Assembly: GCA_964444135.1 (NCBI GenBank)
Contig: CAYUFX010000010.1
Span: 12,534 to 76,533 of the forward strand
From: NIOZ-UU13 sp964444135
GTDB lineage: Bacteria; Planctomycetota; Phycisphaerae; Sedimentisphaerales; Anaerobacaceae
Length of the DNA: 64,000 nucleotides
Direction: 5' to 3'
The translations under genes were made by a program, and so were the position numbers. Positions 9,707-18,209 of this stretch are shown here, piece by piece. The notes below the pieces were generated by a model. The model saw only the letters and a list, made by a program, of their open reading frames with translations. It was not told where the DNA came from and did no database searches. Within the stretch, counting starts at the first letter, position 1; the number at the start of each line of letters is the position of its first letter.

Positions 9707-11050
9707 ATGAAAACAAGTCTTTTTTTATTACTCTCTGCCATTTCCTTTGTCGTCGGCGCCGCCAGTATCTCATACGCCCTTGAATCTCGAAAAGATTTCT
9801 CACCTAAGCCGGATGAGCAGCAACTGCCCAAAGCCATGCATTCGGCAATGAAAGAATTGCCCAAGATAACGGTTGGGAAAGATAACGCTCACATAATAGG
9901 CAATGACAACAGGGCATTGCAGGCTGCGGTGGATTATATTGCCGGTCTCGGAGGCGGAACAGTCGAAATTGGCGAGGGAGAATATGTGATGTATGATTCA
10001 CTTCATCTGCGGGCCAACGTAACAGTCAAGGGCAGGAAAGGCAAAACGGTCTTACGGAAGGCCGATGGGGCTGTATCTGCTCTGGCACTCGATGGTGACT
10101 TTGGTGAGCAGCAAATCACACTGGAGGACCCGAACGGCTTTGAGGTAGGTTATGGCGTTGCGATTTGGGACGATAGAGCCGGAGGATTCCATACCACCGT
10201 CGCCCGCATCACAGGGCGAAATGACAACACCTTCTCAATTGACAAGCCGCTCATGGCCGACTGCATGGTAAGCAACAAAGCCAAAGCCGCAACAGTCTTC
10301 CCGATAGTAAGCGGCTATCACATTGAAGGGGCGCGAGTTAAAGATTTCATAATTGACGGCAATAAGGACTCCAACGTCCACCTGAACGGCTGCCGAGGTG
10401 CGGGGATTTTCCTGTATCGGGCCTTCGGGACAGTCATCCAGGATTGTGTAGTGCGAAACTACAATGGGGATGGAATCAGTTTCCAGCAATCCAATGATGT
10501 TACTGTAATTGGCTGTCTTTGTGAGAATAATACCTATCTCGGCATACATCCCGGTAGCGGCTCCCAGCGTCCGCGTATTCGCAATTGTGCTGCCCGTGGT
10601 AACGGAACTGACGGTCTATTTTTGTGCTGGCGGGTTCGGCACGGATTATTCGAGGATAACGTTTTGGAAGGTAATGGACGATTTGGTATCTCCATCGGGC
10701 ACAAAGATTCCGACAATCTTCTTCGCCGCAACATTGTCCGTCTGAATCGTCAAAATGGAGTCTTTTTCCGTAACGAAACACTGGGAATGGCCGCTCACCG
10801 CAATCGCCTCGAGGAAAATATCATCGAGAACAACGGTACAGGTGGAGAAGCGGCGGGTATTCGTATTCGAGGACAGACTAATAACCTGGTTTTCAAGAAC
10901 AATATTATTCGTGACACCCGAGAAGATAATTCACAAAGCCAAACTGTAGGCATTCGAATCGAAGAGCAAGTCGGACAAGTAATTCTCGAAGGTAACCAGA
11001 TAAAGGCCAAAACGGCAATTGACGATAGACGAGCGCCAAAATCAAAATAA
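9707..11050 (+). CDS. Secreted right-handed parallel beta-helix protein
   Basis: The start is the ATG at 9707 (GGAGG 8 bases upstream and a signal peptide MKTSLFLLLSAISFVVGA follow); the frame is open further upstream but that stretch is repeat-derived. The protein has 447 residues. After the signal, residues about 60-420 form beta-helix coils of the pectate-lyase/NosD type: repeated units such as TVIQDCVVRNYNGDGISF, VTVIGCLCENNTYLGIH and GLFEDNVLEGNGRFGIS. The GGGTVEIGEGEY opening is typical of these folds. Proteins of this class bind or cleave polysaccharides (polygalacturonate, alginate, others); no catalytic residues can be assigned by eye. It follows the PQQ/malectin gene in the same direction. 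Confidence 0.75.
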   Translation: MKTSLFLLLSAISFVVGAASISYALESRKDFSPKPDEQQLPKAMHSAMKELPKITVGKDNAHIIGNDNRALQAAVDYIAGLGGGTVEIGEGEYVMYDSLHLRANVTVKGRKGKTVLRKADGAVSALALDGDFGEQQITLEDPNGFEVGYGVAIWDDRAGGFHTTVARITGRNDNTFSIDKPLMADCMVSNKAKAATVFPIVSGYHIEGARVKDFIIDGNKDSNVHLNGCRGAGIFLYRAFGTVIQDCVVRNYNGDGISFQQSNDVTVIGCLCENNTYLGIHPGSGSQRPRIRNCAARGNGTDGLFLCWRVRHGLFEDNVLEGNGRFGISIGHKDSDNLLRRNIVRLNRQNGVFFRNETLGMAAHRNRLEENIIENNGTGGEAAGIRIRGQTNNLVFKNNIIRDTREDNSQSQTVGIRIEEQVGQVILEGNQIKAKTAIDDRRAPKSK

Positions 11051-11078
11051 GGCTTGCCTCGCTGATTTCCAACTATGC

Positions 11079-11252
11079 TTATGCTACCCATGGACGTTTA
11101 CGATTATTCGATTCTGCAATGGCTTTAGGTTCCCGCCTTGCGGGGTCCCTCAGGGAAAGTTCCACATCCTGCTTTACCTGAAAGTCAAACATGCCTACAC
11201 AAATGAAGTCTGCGCCATTGGCAAAAGCAAACTTGAATCCTTCCTCGGCGCT
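11079..11252 (-). pseudogene. C-terminal remnant of a conserved protein, carrying a family A repeat in frame
   Basis: On the minus strand a 57-codon frame reads AEEGFKFAFANGADFICVGM, then FDFQVKQDVEL, then a repeat-encoded SLRDPARREPK, then AIAESNNRKRPW.A and a stop. The NGADFICVGMFDFQV...RKRPW pattern looks like the conserved C-terminus of a planctomycete enzyme family that I recall but cannot name. There is no start codon and a stop lies immediately upstream (11253-11255), so it is a stranded gene tail. The repeat at 11128-11151 was inserted without breaking the frame. Confidence 0.5.
11128..11151. repeat. Family A palindromic repeat inside a gene remnant
   Basis: GGTTCCCGCCTTGCGGGG followed by TCCCTC, the reverse complement of the copy at 9656-9681. 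Confidence 0.8.
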
Positions 11253-11355
11253 TTAAGTTAAAAAAATGAATTATGAATATCGAACAAGGAATGCAGAAGT
11301 TCAATTTTCTACATTCGAAATTCGATAATCTTTAGTAAGATTGAATTGACCGGAT

Positions 11356-12336
11356 TTATTGGGTTCCCGCCTTGCGGGGTCCCTCACGCGGTATGCCCCT
11401 AAGCACATCGGTCGGAGCATAATCGTCTGTGAGAATCGGTCCTTTTAGCACATAATCGTTTTGCATTCCATCCTCTTCAATAATATCAGGAAGGTTCAGG
11501 ATGAAATGCTTCTCCTCTTGCAGCCGCCTGGCTGCAGCCAATAAGTCTTTTTGAGTTAGCGGCTTTTCCCTTGCATCAACAATAACGATAACATTGCCAC
11601 CGGAACCATACGAGTATTGATTGCGGAAGACGGCATTAAAAGTGCGCCGATGATAATGATAGGACTCAAAACCGGGCCGCAAATTACTAACAACAACACC
11701 ATCTGAAGTTAAGAGCCCTTTAAGGCATTCCATAAATTCCTTGGTTGTTAAATGATAGGGAATGTACCCTCCTCTGAAAGTGTCCACGAAGATGATATCG
11801 TATTTCATTTTATCCCGTAATAATCGCCGCACCTGCACTCGTCCATCGCGAACATAGACCTTCATAAGATTATCTTCCCTGAAGCCGAAATACTTCTTGG
11901 CAACCGAAACAACATCAGGGTCAAGCTCAATATTATCAATCGGCACCTTGGGAAAATAATGATGAATCGCCATCGACAGGGTTCCTCCACCTAATCCTAT
12001 AAACAGAATCCTCTTCGGGTCCTGTTTATGGGCAAACCCGGCGAACATGAGATTATAGTAGTACATCTCAAACTTCAGAGGCTGATGGATATTTATTACC
12101 GATTCCTCATAATCGCTGCCGGAACGCCGGAACTGAAGTCGCCGTATTTTTCCATCTTCGACTACGCGAATGTAGTGATACAAACTCTCTTTTTCCAATA
12201 GCACCTTGTATTCATTTTCGGAATAATCATCTTGCCCGAGGACAGACCCCCCTTGTTCTCCTTCGGCTGATGAGGCTTGAGAAATGACCCCTATTGAAAT
12301 CGCGAAAATCGCAATCATCGTATATCTAAGTCCCAT
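11356..12336 (-). CDS. Spermidine-synthase-like (PABS/methyltransferase fold) protein
   Basis: A 326-residue protein with a signal-like hydrophobic N-terminus (about residues 5-22), then a polyamine-aminopropyltransferase-type Rossmann domain: RILFIGLGGGTLSMAIHHYF (glycine loop), DNIELDPDVVSVAKKYF (acidic end of strand 2) and YDIIFVDTFRGGYIPYHLTT. Its ATG overlaps the end of the frameshifted membrane-protein frame by 11 bases (12326-12336), the arrangement expected for a membrane/PABS two-part system seen in many bacteria as one fused protein. The true substrate is unlikely to be proven spermidine. The last ten residues (REGPRKAGTQ) are encoded by a family A repeat at 11361-11385, so the native C-terminus was probably replaced. 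Confidence 0.75.
   Translation of the reverse strand: MGLRYTMIAIFAISIGVISQASSAEGEQGGSVLGQDDYSENEYKVLLEKESLYHYIRVVEDGKIRRLQFRRSGSDYEESVINIHQPLKFEMYYYNLMFAGFAHKQDPKRILFIGLGGGTLSMAIHHYFPKVPIDNIELDPDVVSVAKKYFGFREDNLMKVYVRDGRVQVRRLLRDKMKYDIIFVDTFRGGYIPYHLTTKEFMECLKGLLTSDGVVVSNLRPGFESYHYHRRTFNAVFRNQYSYGSGGNVIVIVDAREKPLTQKDLLAAARRLQEEKHFILNLPDIIEEDGMQNDYVLKGPILTDDYAPTDVLRGIPREGPRKAGTQ
11361..11385. repeat. Family A palindromic repeat forming the 3' end of a coding region
   Basis: GGGTTCCCGCCTTGCGGGG and TCCCTC at the 3' end of the spermidine-synthase-like gene; read on the minus strand it supplies the terminal residues and the stop lies just beyond. Confidence 0.8.
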
Positions 12337-12954
12337 GAGTAAAAACCTCCTTTTTCTTCATCCCTTGAGCATACCACGTTGTTAATAATAAAAGGGCAAT
12401 CAGCAATAATGCCCCTGCTGAAAGGAACAGGATTCGCTGAATACCCATCCAGGTATAAAATAGAACGAAGTAAGCAAACACCCGAAAAAACTACCTATTG
12501 TGGATATGGCATATAATGTGCCGGCTTTTATTCCGACACTCGCGACATCCTGAGTTACCAAGCGGACAGCGTATGGTGAAACAATCCCTAACAACATAAT
12601 AGGGACAAAAAACAAAGCTATCGTGGCAAAAAGTGAGCCCCAACGCTCGTGCAAGTCAAGCTCTGCAAGCCATCCGCTGGCTTCCCTATGCCAAATTGCG
12701 ACTGGTACAATAGAAATTGCTGCCATTATAATAATGAGCGCAAGGCAGAAACCATAAGGAAAACGCTGTGATAATAATCCACCTACAAAATAGCCTATGC
12801 TCAGAGCGGCCAGGAAAACGCTAATTACACTGCCCCAAACCCAAACCCCACTGCCGAAATCCGGCGATAGCATCCTACCGCCTACAATCTCAAGTCCCAT
12901 TAAAACCCATCCGCATCCGAACACCGTAACGGCAACTCCGCACGTTCGCGACAT
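12326..12954 (-). pseudogene. Multi-spanning membrane partner of the PABS protein, frameshifted near 12,450
   Basis: From the ATG at 12952-12954 a polytopic membrane protein reads MSRTCGVAVTVFGCGWVLMG with several further hydrophobic helices and the GTLYAISTIGSFFGCLLTSF segment typical of the membrane half of fused MFS/spermidine-synthase proteins. After FYFIP (about 12,455) the frame runs to a stop near 12,400 with unrelated residues (SESCSFQQGHYC), whereas the neighbouring frame continues naturally as MGIQRILFLSAGALLLIAL to a stop at 12326-12328 that overlaps the next ATG. A single-base indel in 12,445-12,460 explains this. Either a real mutation or an assembly error; a short functional protein cannot be excluded. 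Confidence 0.65.
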
Positions 12955-12995
12955 ACTCTATTTCCTAATTGACTTTTCCCATATAACAATCAGCA

Positions 12996-13268
12996 TCACA
13001 TTGCTGTAAAAAAGCTTTCGGCTGTCTGCCTAAAATGGTTCGAGCGAAGGAGATTGACATTGCCGATAGCCGCGCTCTCGAACTGCCTCTCAACGTCGAA
13101 GCGAATCAGACTGTTGGCCAAGGAGCAAAGCGCACCCTTCTCGTCCAGAGCCTCAACCAGGATACAGCAGAGGTCTTCGCCCTTAGCGGCCAGTCCCTTT
13201 TAATCAGACGTCAGGCGAATCGCCGCCGAGTCATGTGCGAGACAGCACTCCGTAAGGAGTTCTTCGGA
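12996..13268 (-). pseudogene. C-terminal remnant of a GH2-type beta-galactosidase, with in-frame stop
   Basis: The minus strand encodes AAIRLTSD, a TAA stop, then KGLAAKGEDLCCILVEALDE and KGALCSLANSLIRFDVE, ending ...SNHFRQTAESFFTAM. This matches the pattern of the C-terminal domain of GH2 beta-galactosidases (RLTADR...ADGEDL..VTVEVVD..G...P.A.N...F.VEG) as I know it. There is no start codon, one internal stop, and its upstream side runs into the ThuA gene through a palindromic repeat at 13245-13270. The gene body is gone; only about 80 codons survive. Confidence 0.55.
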
Positions 13269-13270
13269 CT
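13245..13270. repeat. Family G repeat (AGTCC.AAG.ACTCCTT.CGGAG)
   Basis: On the minus strand AGTCCGAAGAACTCCTTACGGAG closely resembles the plus-strand AGTCCTAAGGACTCCTTGCG element at 63631-63657. It marks the junction between the ThuA stop codon and the GH2 remnant. Confidence 0.5.
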
Positions 13271-13274
13271 ACCT

Positions 13275-14027
13275 TTATTGCTGAACCTTTCCAGTGGCTG
13301 CCCACTCCACACCGCGGACGATTATCCTCTGCACATTCGGATTCATCAGGGCCTTGCGGTCGTGACCGAATGCGTTATGAACCGTGCGACCCTTGCCATA
13401 ATCCAAAGTGAAAATCAAGGGCTCGGTCTTCTTGCTCCAATCGGAATAGGCCTCCACCAGCACATCTATCTCGCCGGTCCCCTGCAGCTTTGCGTACAGC
13501 TCGTCGTCGGTCTTGAAGTTGTTTATCCCTGCGGTGATGGGATGTTCCTTGTTGACCACCTTGGCCTCGAAGACACCTCGCGGGCCGTGACCCGACGTGC
13601 CCATTACCCATTTCCGGCCGCAGAGCCTGCCGAATTCCTCCCACTTAGGGAACGAGGCGCTGGCCAGGTGCTGGACGAAGAAACCCTTTCCACTCTTAAC
13701 GAAGTTCAGAAGGTTCTGCTGGGCCTGCTCGGGAATCGTACGCCTACGTTGGCTATAGATCATAAACACGATAACATCGTACGCCTTCAGTGCGGTTTCC
13801 GATTCGAGGATTAGCGGATCTTCGCATACCCTGACATCAAACCTCCCCGACGCCACCAGCGCTTCCCTTGTGGTCTCGGACATTTCTCGCCAGGGATGCG
13901 CTGACACATCGTCGCCGGTAATCAGCAGCACCCTAATCTGGGCGGGCCGCTGGTTCGCATCGGCTGCGATACAAAAACTCAGCGCCACAATACATATCAG
14001 AACCAGTACAAAAACTAAACGCCGCAT
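13275..14027 (-). CDS. Secreted ThuA-domain (trehalose-utilisation-like) protein
   Basis: The start is the ATG at 14025-14027, preceded by AGGAG and followed by a signal peptide (MRRLVFVLVLICIVALSFCI, cleavage near AADA); the frame is open for 21 more codons but without support. The 250-residue protein is a ThuA domain of the glutamine-amidotransferase-like superfamily: RVLLITGDDVSAHPWREM near the N-terminus, YDVIVFMIYSQ, FVKSGKGFFVQHLA and the ending GKGRTVHNAFGHD...GVEWAATG are family signatures. ThuA proteins are common around sugar-degradation genes in Planctomycetota; the reaction is not established. It is a lone gene on the minus strand. Confidence 0.85.
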   Translation of the reverse strand: MRRLVFVLVLICIVALSFCIAADANQRPAQIRVLLITGDDVSAHPWREMSETTREALVASGRFDVRVCEDPLILESETALKAYDVIVFMIYSQRRRTIPEQAQQNLLNFVKSGKGFFVQHLASASFPKWEEFGRLCGRKWVMGTSGHGPRGVFEAKVVNKEHPITAGINNFKTDDELYAKLQGTGEIDVLVEAYSDWSKKTEPLIFTLDYGKGRTVHNAFGHDRKALMNPNVQRIIVRGVEWAATGKVQQ

Positions 14028-14204
14028 CTCATTTCTCCTTTCTGTCAAAAAACCAAAGTTGCTGTCCACCCTGGACCCCGTGTGGAACAAAAAATATACG
14101 TGGCCTTTATGTTACAAAAACCATACCATACAATCCTTGAAAAATCAAGAGCTTATGTTATCCGACATTTCTCATATACACGAGTTAACATATAGAGGGC
14201 AGCT

Positions 14205-14801
14205 TTATTTTTCAGTATTCTTTCTGATTGCCTTCAATTCATGAAGCATTTGTTCTAATATTTGGCCCACAGATTTTTCAACAGGCTCGTTGGTTGTTAA
14301 AGATTCAGAAATTGGATGCAGCAATCGTAACTTTTCCCTAAGCCGGTTATGGAGTTTCTCATATTCAACAAGGCCGGCCATGTTTCCTTCGTAACCGGTG
14401 GCGGACTGCGATTGACCTGCTGTTTGTATCCTAATAGAACCTATGCCTAATATCCGGTCGTATAAGGTCCGCTGCAATATAAAATCAGTAACGGAACGAT
14501 AAGGAATATTTTGGTGAGTCTTGGTGAGAATCCCCTTGTGAATAGTGACGCGGTCCTCCTGAATCAAATAGGATAGATTTCTTATCCATAATATTGCAAT
14601 CGGATAGACTATAAGCCACATTACAAGGACGGCAATGACCGCAATTATCCAAATGACCGGTGGTGCATTTGGGTCCCCATCAGCGATGTAAATTATTGTA
14701 TGTACAACGGAAACGCCCACCAAAATGAAAGCGGATACTGTCAAAAGAACCCAAACCGTCTTAGTATAAAGCTTTTTGTCTGGTTTAATCCTTTCTTCCA
14801 T
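14205..14801 (-). CDS. Membrane protein with bacterial PH domain (DUF304/YdbS type)
   Basis: A 198-residue protein. Two transmembrane helices (about residues 12-38 and 47-72) are followed by a bacterial PH-like domain (about 75-150) with the typical YLIQEDRVTIHKGILTKTHQNI and PYRSVTDFILQRTLYDRILG pattern and RIQTAGQS. The C-terminal 40 residues are charged and may form a coiled coil. AAAGG lies upstream of the ATG. These proteins sit in the inner membrane; their function is unclear, with roles in envelope stress or lipid balance proposed. It is a single gene with no operon partner. Confidence 0.8.
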   Translation of the reverse strand: MEERIKPDKKLYTKTVWVLLTVSAFILVGVSVVHTIIYIADGDPNAPPVIWIIAVIAVLVMWLIVYPIAILWIRNLSYLIQEDRVTIHKGILTKTHQNIPYRSVTDFILQRTLYDRILGIGSIRIQTAGQSQSATGYEGNMAGLVEYEKLHNRLREKLRLLHPISESLTTNEPVEKSVGQILEQMLHELKAIRKNTEK

Positions 14802-14926
14802 GGGTAATTACCTTTCAGATATGGCCACCTAATAATTATAATATTCTACAACATAATACCATTATCCACTATCGGTTAATAGCTCATCATCCGAGGTCTG
14901 AGCTTCTTCATAATAGATAGCGTTAT

Positions 14927-15082
14927 GCAAAATTGAGGTTAGGCATATATTATTTAAGAAAATCAGGTTTTGGATTTTCTTAAATAATCAAATAACTACT
15001 TGCCACACAACAATTTACTGTTTGAAAAGAAAAAATTAAAGACAATTTTTTCTTTTCAAAGTATGCCTAACCTCGATTTTGC
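14927..15082. repeat. 156-bp cloverleaf inverted repeat with two perfect internal hairpins
   Basis: Outer arms 14927-14947 and 15062-15082 are inverted repeats matching at 20 of 21 positions (motif GAGGTTAGGCATA). Inside, 14949-14964 and 14973-14988 form a perfect 16-bp stem with an 8-base loop, and 15021-15037 and 15044-15060 form a perfect 17-bp stem with a 6-base loop. The second stem abuts the right outer arm with one base between. No target-site duplication, no transposase and no real reading frame is visible. It could be a non-autonomous mobile element (MITE), a cruciform-forming regulatory DNA or a structured RNA. The rest of the gap 14802-15296 holds only the promoter listed next. Confidence 0.85.
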
Positions 15083-15216
15083 TGAAGTCTTAGTAATAGA
15101 CGCAACTTACCCTGTCAAAAATCAAAAAATCTTTCTAAGTATCTATCCTAATAATCCCCTCGTCGGCCAGGGACCGAGCGAGTCGATTGTAGGATCAGAA
15201 ATTTGCCGCTGATAGG

Positions 15217-15246
15217 TTGAATTGCCGTGATGGAGTGTATTATAAT
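15217..15246 (+). promoter_or_regulatory. Sigma70-type promoter of the broken lyase gene
   Basis: TTGAAT at 15217-15222 and TATAAT at 15241-15246 are 18 bases apart. A GAGG ribosome-binding site and ATG (15297) follow about 50 bases downstream. Confidence 0.55.
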
Positions 15247-15296
15247 TATGGCAGACAAGCAAGTCTCATGATTAGAGAAATGATGAGGTACGTATT

Positions 15297-17107
15297 ATGA
15301 AACAAATTGTAGTTTTTTCCATCTGTTTTGGTCTTGTGCCGGCGGTTTTGTCATTTGCTGGAGATTCGAAAACCAAACCACTAATGGAACAAATTGACAT
15401 TAATGTTGGGGACATGAGCGGGCTAAGATCATTGCGACCGGTAACAGGTGGTGTTCCTCTTGTTTAAGGAGCTGCTCCAGACGATGCGTCTTTTGTCCTG
15501 TATGATGAGAATGACAAACCTACCTGTGCCCTCCCAGACATTGGTTCTTGCTCGATGGAAGGACCGAAGTGCCCGCTGGGTTCTGCTTGATTTCCAAGCT
15601 GAGCCTCCTCCTAACAGAACAGCGCATTTTAAGCTATCCTGGGGCAAGAAAGTCAAGACAGTTAATCCTGAATTTCCAGTGCAGGTAAATGGGCAGGAAA
15701 AGCCATCTATTAGAACGCGAAACATGGAGCTTTCACTGGTAAGAAACGCTCTGCTGCGAATTTCTAACCGGGTCGTTCTCAAACTTTTACTGACGGATAG
15801 CAGAGGGCAAAAATGCCACGCAATTATTGAATCAGTAGAAGTTCAAACAGAGGGTAAAATCCGTTCCACTCTGCTCTTAAAAGGCGCATTTCACAGCCCC
15901 GATGGAGAGCGCATTTTCGGTTTCCGAATGCGCGTTTCTGTTTTTGCCGGGCTGTCGAAAGTTTACCTTGAGCCGCAGATTTTGGTCAATTCGGGAAAAG
16001 GCGTAATCCAAAATATCCGTAGTTTGAAGTTAGAGGTAATTCCTCTGGACAGAATGCGCTCTGCCTCTATAGGCGGGGCACCTGGATGGAGTGGTAAACC
16101 AGCTTCGTCACTGCGTTTGTTCCAGGTTGATGATGAGAACTACCGGTTGGAAGGCACTGAAGGGAGAGGGTCAAAAGCTCCGGGGTGGGCCCAGATGAAC
16201 GATGGAAAAGGGACTATAGCTATTGCCATTAAAGACTTTTGGCAGCAATGGCCAAAGAGCATAGAAGTAAATTCAAAAGGTTTAACGATAGGTTTGTTCC
16301 CCGAATTTGAAAAAGGTGCTTTTGACCACATGGAGCCTTGGTATAAGTATCAATATTTGTTCCAGGACAACTGCTATCGCTTGAGAACAGGTCAGGCGCC
16401 CCGCTGGCGGATATGGTTGGATTTGTCAGGAGACGGCATTTCTCTGGTAAAGTCTGCCAATGCTCCCCTGGTCCCATCGGCTGATCCAGCTCAGGCAATT
16501 GCCACCGGAGTATGGGGCTATGTTGCTCCTGCAGGAAGCTCGGGCATGAAAGAATATGACGATTGGGCGGAAAATCTTTTCGATAATGGTTATTGTCACT
16601 CAATCAAAGCACAACGCGACTATGGACAGATGAATTGGGGCGACTGGTTTGGTGAGCGCGGCTGTAATTGGGGCAATCACGAATATGATACAGCCAAACA
16701 TATCCTGATGCAGTTTGCACGGACCGGGGATCCCAAATACTTCTACGTTGGGGATGCTGCCGCCCGACACACTACTGAGGTCGATGTCATTCATTTTGTC
16801 AATGATGACCTTAAGGAGTATTTCGGGGAGGATTTACGCGACCGCCCAGCCTATCCTGTCCGCCCCGGAATGGTGCATCAGCATTGCGTAGGACATGTAA
16901 GCGGTTTCTACAGTGTTGAACGTATCCGTGAACTTTACGTTTCACTTAGAGTTGGCAACAGTAAGAATCCCTATCTTTGTCTGTCTCCCTATAACTTAGG
17001 ACATATCTGGACCCAGGGAATGGTTTTTGATTACTTTCTGACCGGTGACCCGTGGATGAAAGAGACTGTAGAAAAAATTGTAGATAACCTTGTCAAACTG
17101 GTTGAGG
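15297..17107 (+). pseudogene. Exo-rhamnogalacturonan-lyase-like gene (PcRGLX/PL26 type), stop, frameshift and IS truncation
   Basis: The ATG at 15297 with GAGG upstream starts a signal peptide (MKQIVVFSICFGLVPAVLSF). The reading then meets a TAA at 15465-15467 after RPVTGGVPLV, continues in frame as GAAPDDASFVLYDENDKP, and needs a one-base shift near 15,520 to proceed as VPSQTLVLARWKDRSARW and on through about 530 residues. GVPL..GA, LARW.DGS.RW.LLDF and NWGDWFGERGCNWGNHEYD resemble exo-rhamnogalacturonan lyases (Pfam PcRGLX domains 1-3, from memory). The 3' part ends where the IS21 element starts at 17108; its last residues (VSLGASN) come from the IS end. The third domain is mostly missing. 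Dead by three independent lesions. Confidence 0.75.
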
Positions 17108-17354
17108 TGTCATTGGGCGCTTCAAATTAGGGCGCTATGGGCGCTTTCAAAATAGGTCGGTTAGATTTCCCTTCATATACCCTTTATCTGCTTGTGGTTC
17201 AAGCAGATTTCTTTCCAAGTACGTATTTTTGGCCTTCGATTTCTGAATGTGCGAGACCTGTATCGCTCGGACCGGCGGCGCGGCGAGAATGGGCAACACA
17301 AAAGCTCGTCGGAGCCTCGCCGCCGCAAGCCGAGCGGGACAGGTCGGTCGAATA

Positions 17355-18164
17355 CTAATCTGGCTTACTTTTTTTGCGAGCAATGTCATTGTTATCCTTA
17401 TCTTTTTGGTCCTTGTCTTTTTTGGTGTCGTTGTTTCCGGCTCTGTCTTTGAGCCGATAGCTGCGGCCAGTAATGGTAATTATCTCAGCGTGATGAAGGA
17501 ACCTGTCCAGGATCGCTGTTGCGGAGGGAACCTCGCCGAGTAGCTTTCCCCAGTCTTCCAATGGTCTGTTCGAGGTCATTATCGTGGATTTTGTCTCGTA
17601 CCGCCGCATGATTATTTCAAACAGGTACTCGCCGGAACGTTTGGGTAGTTGCTTGATGCCCATATCATCGATTATTAACAGATCAGGTTTAAGATATTTG
17701 GCCATTACGTTCTCCTGGCCGGCGAATGCTTCATCATGCAGGAAGTCTCGTATTGCATCAAAGATCGAACGATATCGAACAGTAAAGCTGCTCTTGATGG
17801 CCTGATATCCAATCGCTTGAACCAAATGACTTTTTCCAGTACCCGGAGGCCCTAAAAACAGGCAGTCCAGACATTCACGGATAAATCGGCAGCTCGCCAA
17901 ATCGTATATCTGTTTTTTCTTAATCGATGGATTAAACTGCCAGTCAAAATCTTCAAGGGTTTTCAGCTCCCTGAACATCGCAGCCTTGACTCGTCGCTTA
18001 ATCTGACGCTCTTTTCGTACAAGCATCTCATCTTGCAGAACCAGTTCAAGGAACTCGGCGTGAGTCAGGCCATTACCTGCCGCTTCCTGTAGACGCACCT
18101 GCAGTGACTGTGTCATACCAGAGAGCCGCAACGCCTTTAATGCTCTTTGCAATGCCTCATTCAT
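17355..18164 (-). CDS. istB: IS21 helper ATPase IstB
   Basis: A 269-residue AAA+ ATPase of the IstB/DnaC type. Walker A GPPGTGKSH at residues 105-113, Walker B LLIIDDMG about 162-169, sensor ITTSNR-like segment IMTSNRPLEDW, and ILDRFLHHAEII near the end. In IS21 transposition IstB assembles on target DNA and activates the transposase. AAGGAG precedes the ATG. The last 30 residues are a charged Lys/Asp-rich tail (KKDKDQKDKDNND) longer than I would expect. It lies 45 bases downstream of istA in the same direction. Appears intact, so the element could still be active. Confidence 0.9.
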   Translation of the reverse strand: MNEALQRALKALRLSGMTQSLQVRLQEAAGNGLTHAEFLELVLQDEMLVRKERQIKRRVKAAMFRELKTLEDFDWQFNPSIKKKQIYDLASCRFIRECLDCLFLGPPGTGKSHLVQAIGYQAIKSSFTVRYRSIFDAIRDFLHDEAFAGQENVMAKYLKPDLLIIDDMGIKQLPKRSGEYLFEIIMRRYETKSTIMTSNRPLEDWGKLLGEVPSATAILDRFLHHAEIITITGRSYRLKDRAGNNDTKKDKDQKDKDNNDIARKKSKPD

Positions 18165-18209
18165 AACGCTTTACTCCTTCATAAAAAAGTTTTCATTCTC
18201 CAAAGGAAC

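Noticed and set aside
13035..13814. Plus-strand open frame of 259 codons
   Set aside because: It lies antisense to the ThuA gene and the GH2 remnant, both recognisable by family motifs, and has no ribosome-binding site or signature of its own.
15000..15212. Small plus-strand frame across the right half of the cloverleaf
   Set aside because: It is made from the hairpin arms (Lys/Phe-rich low complexity) with no ribosome-binding site.
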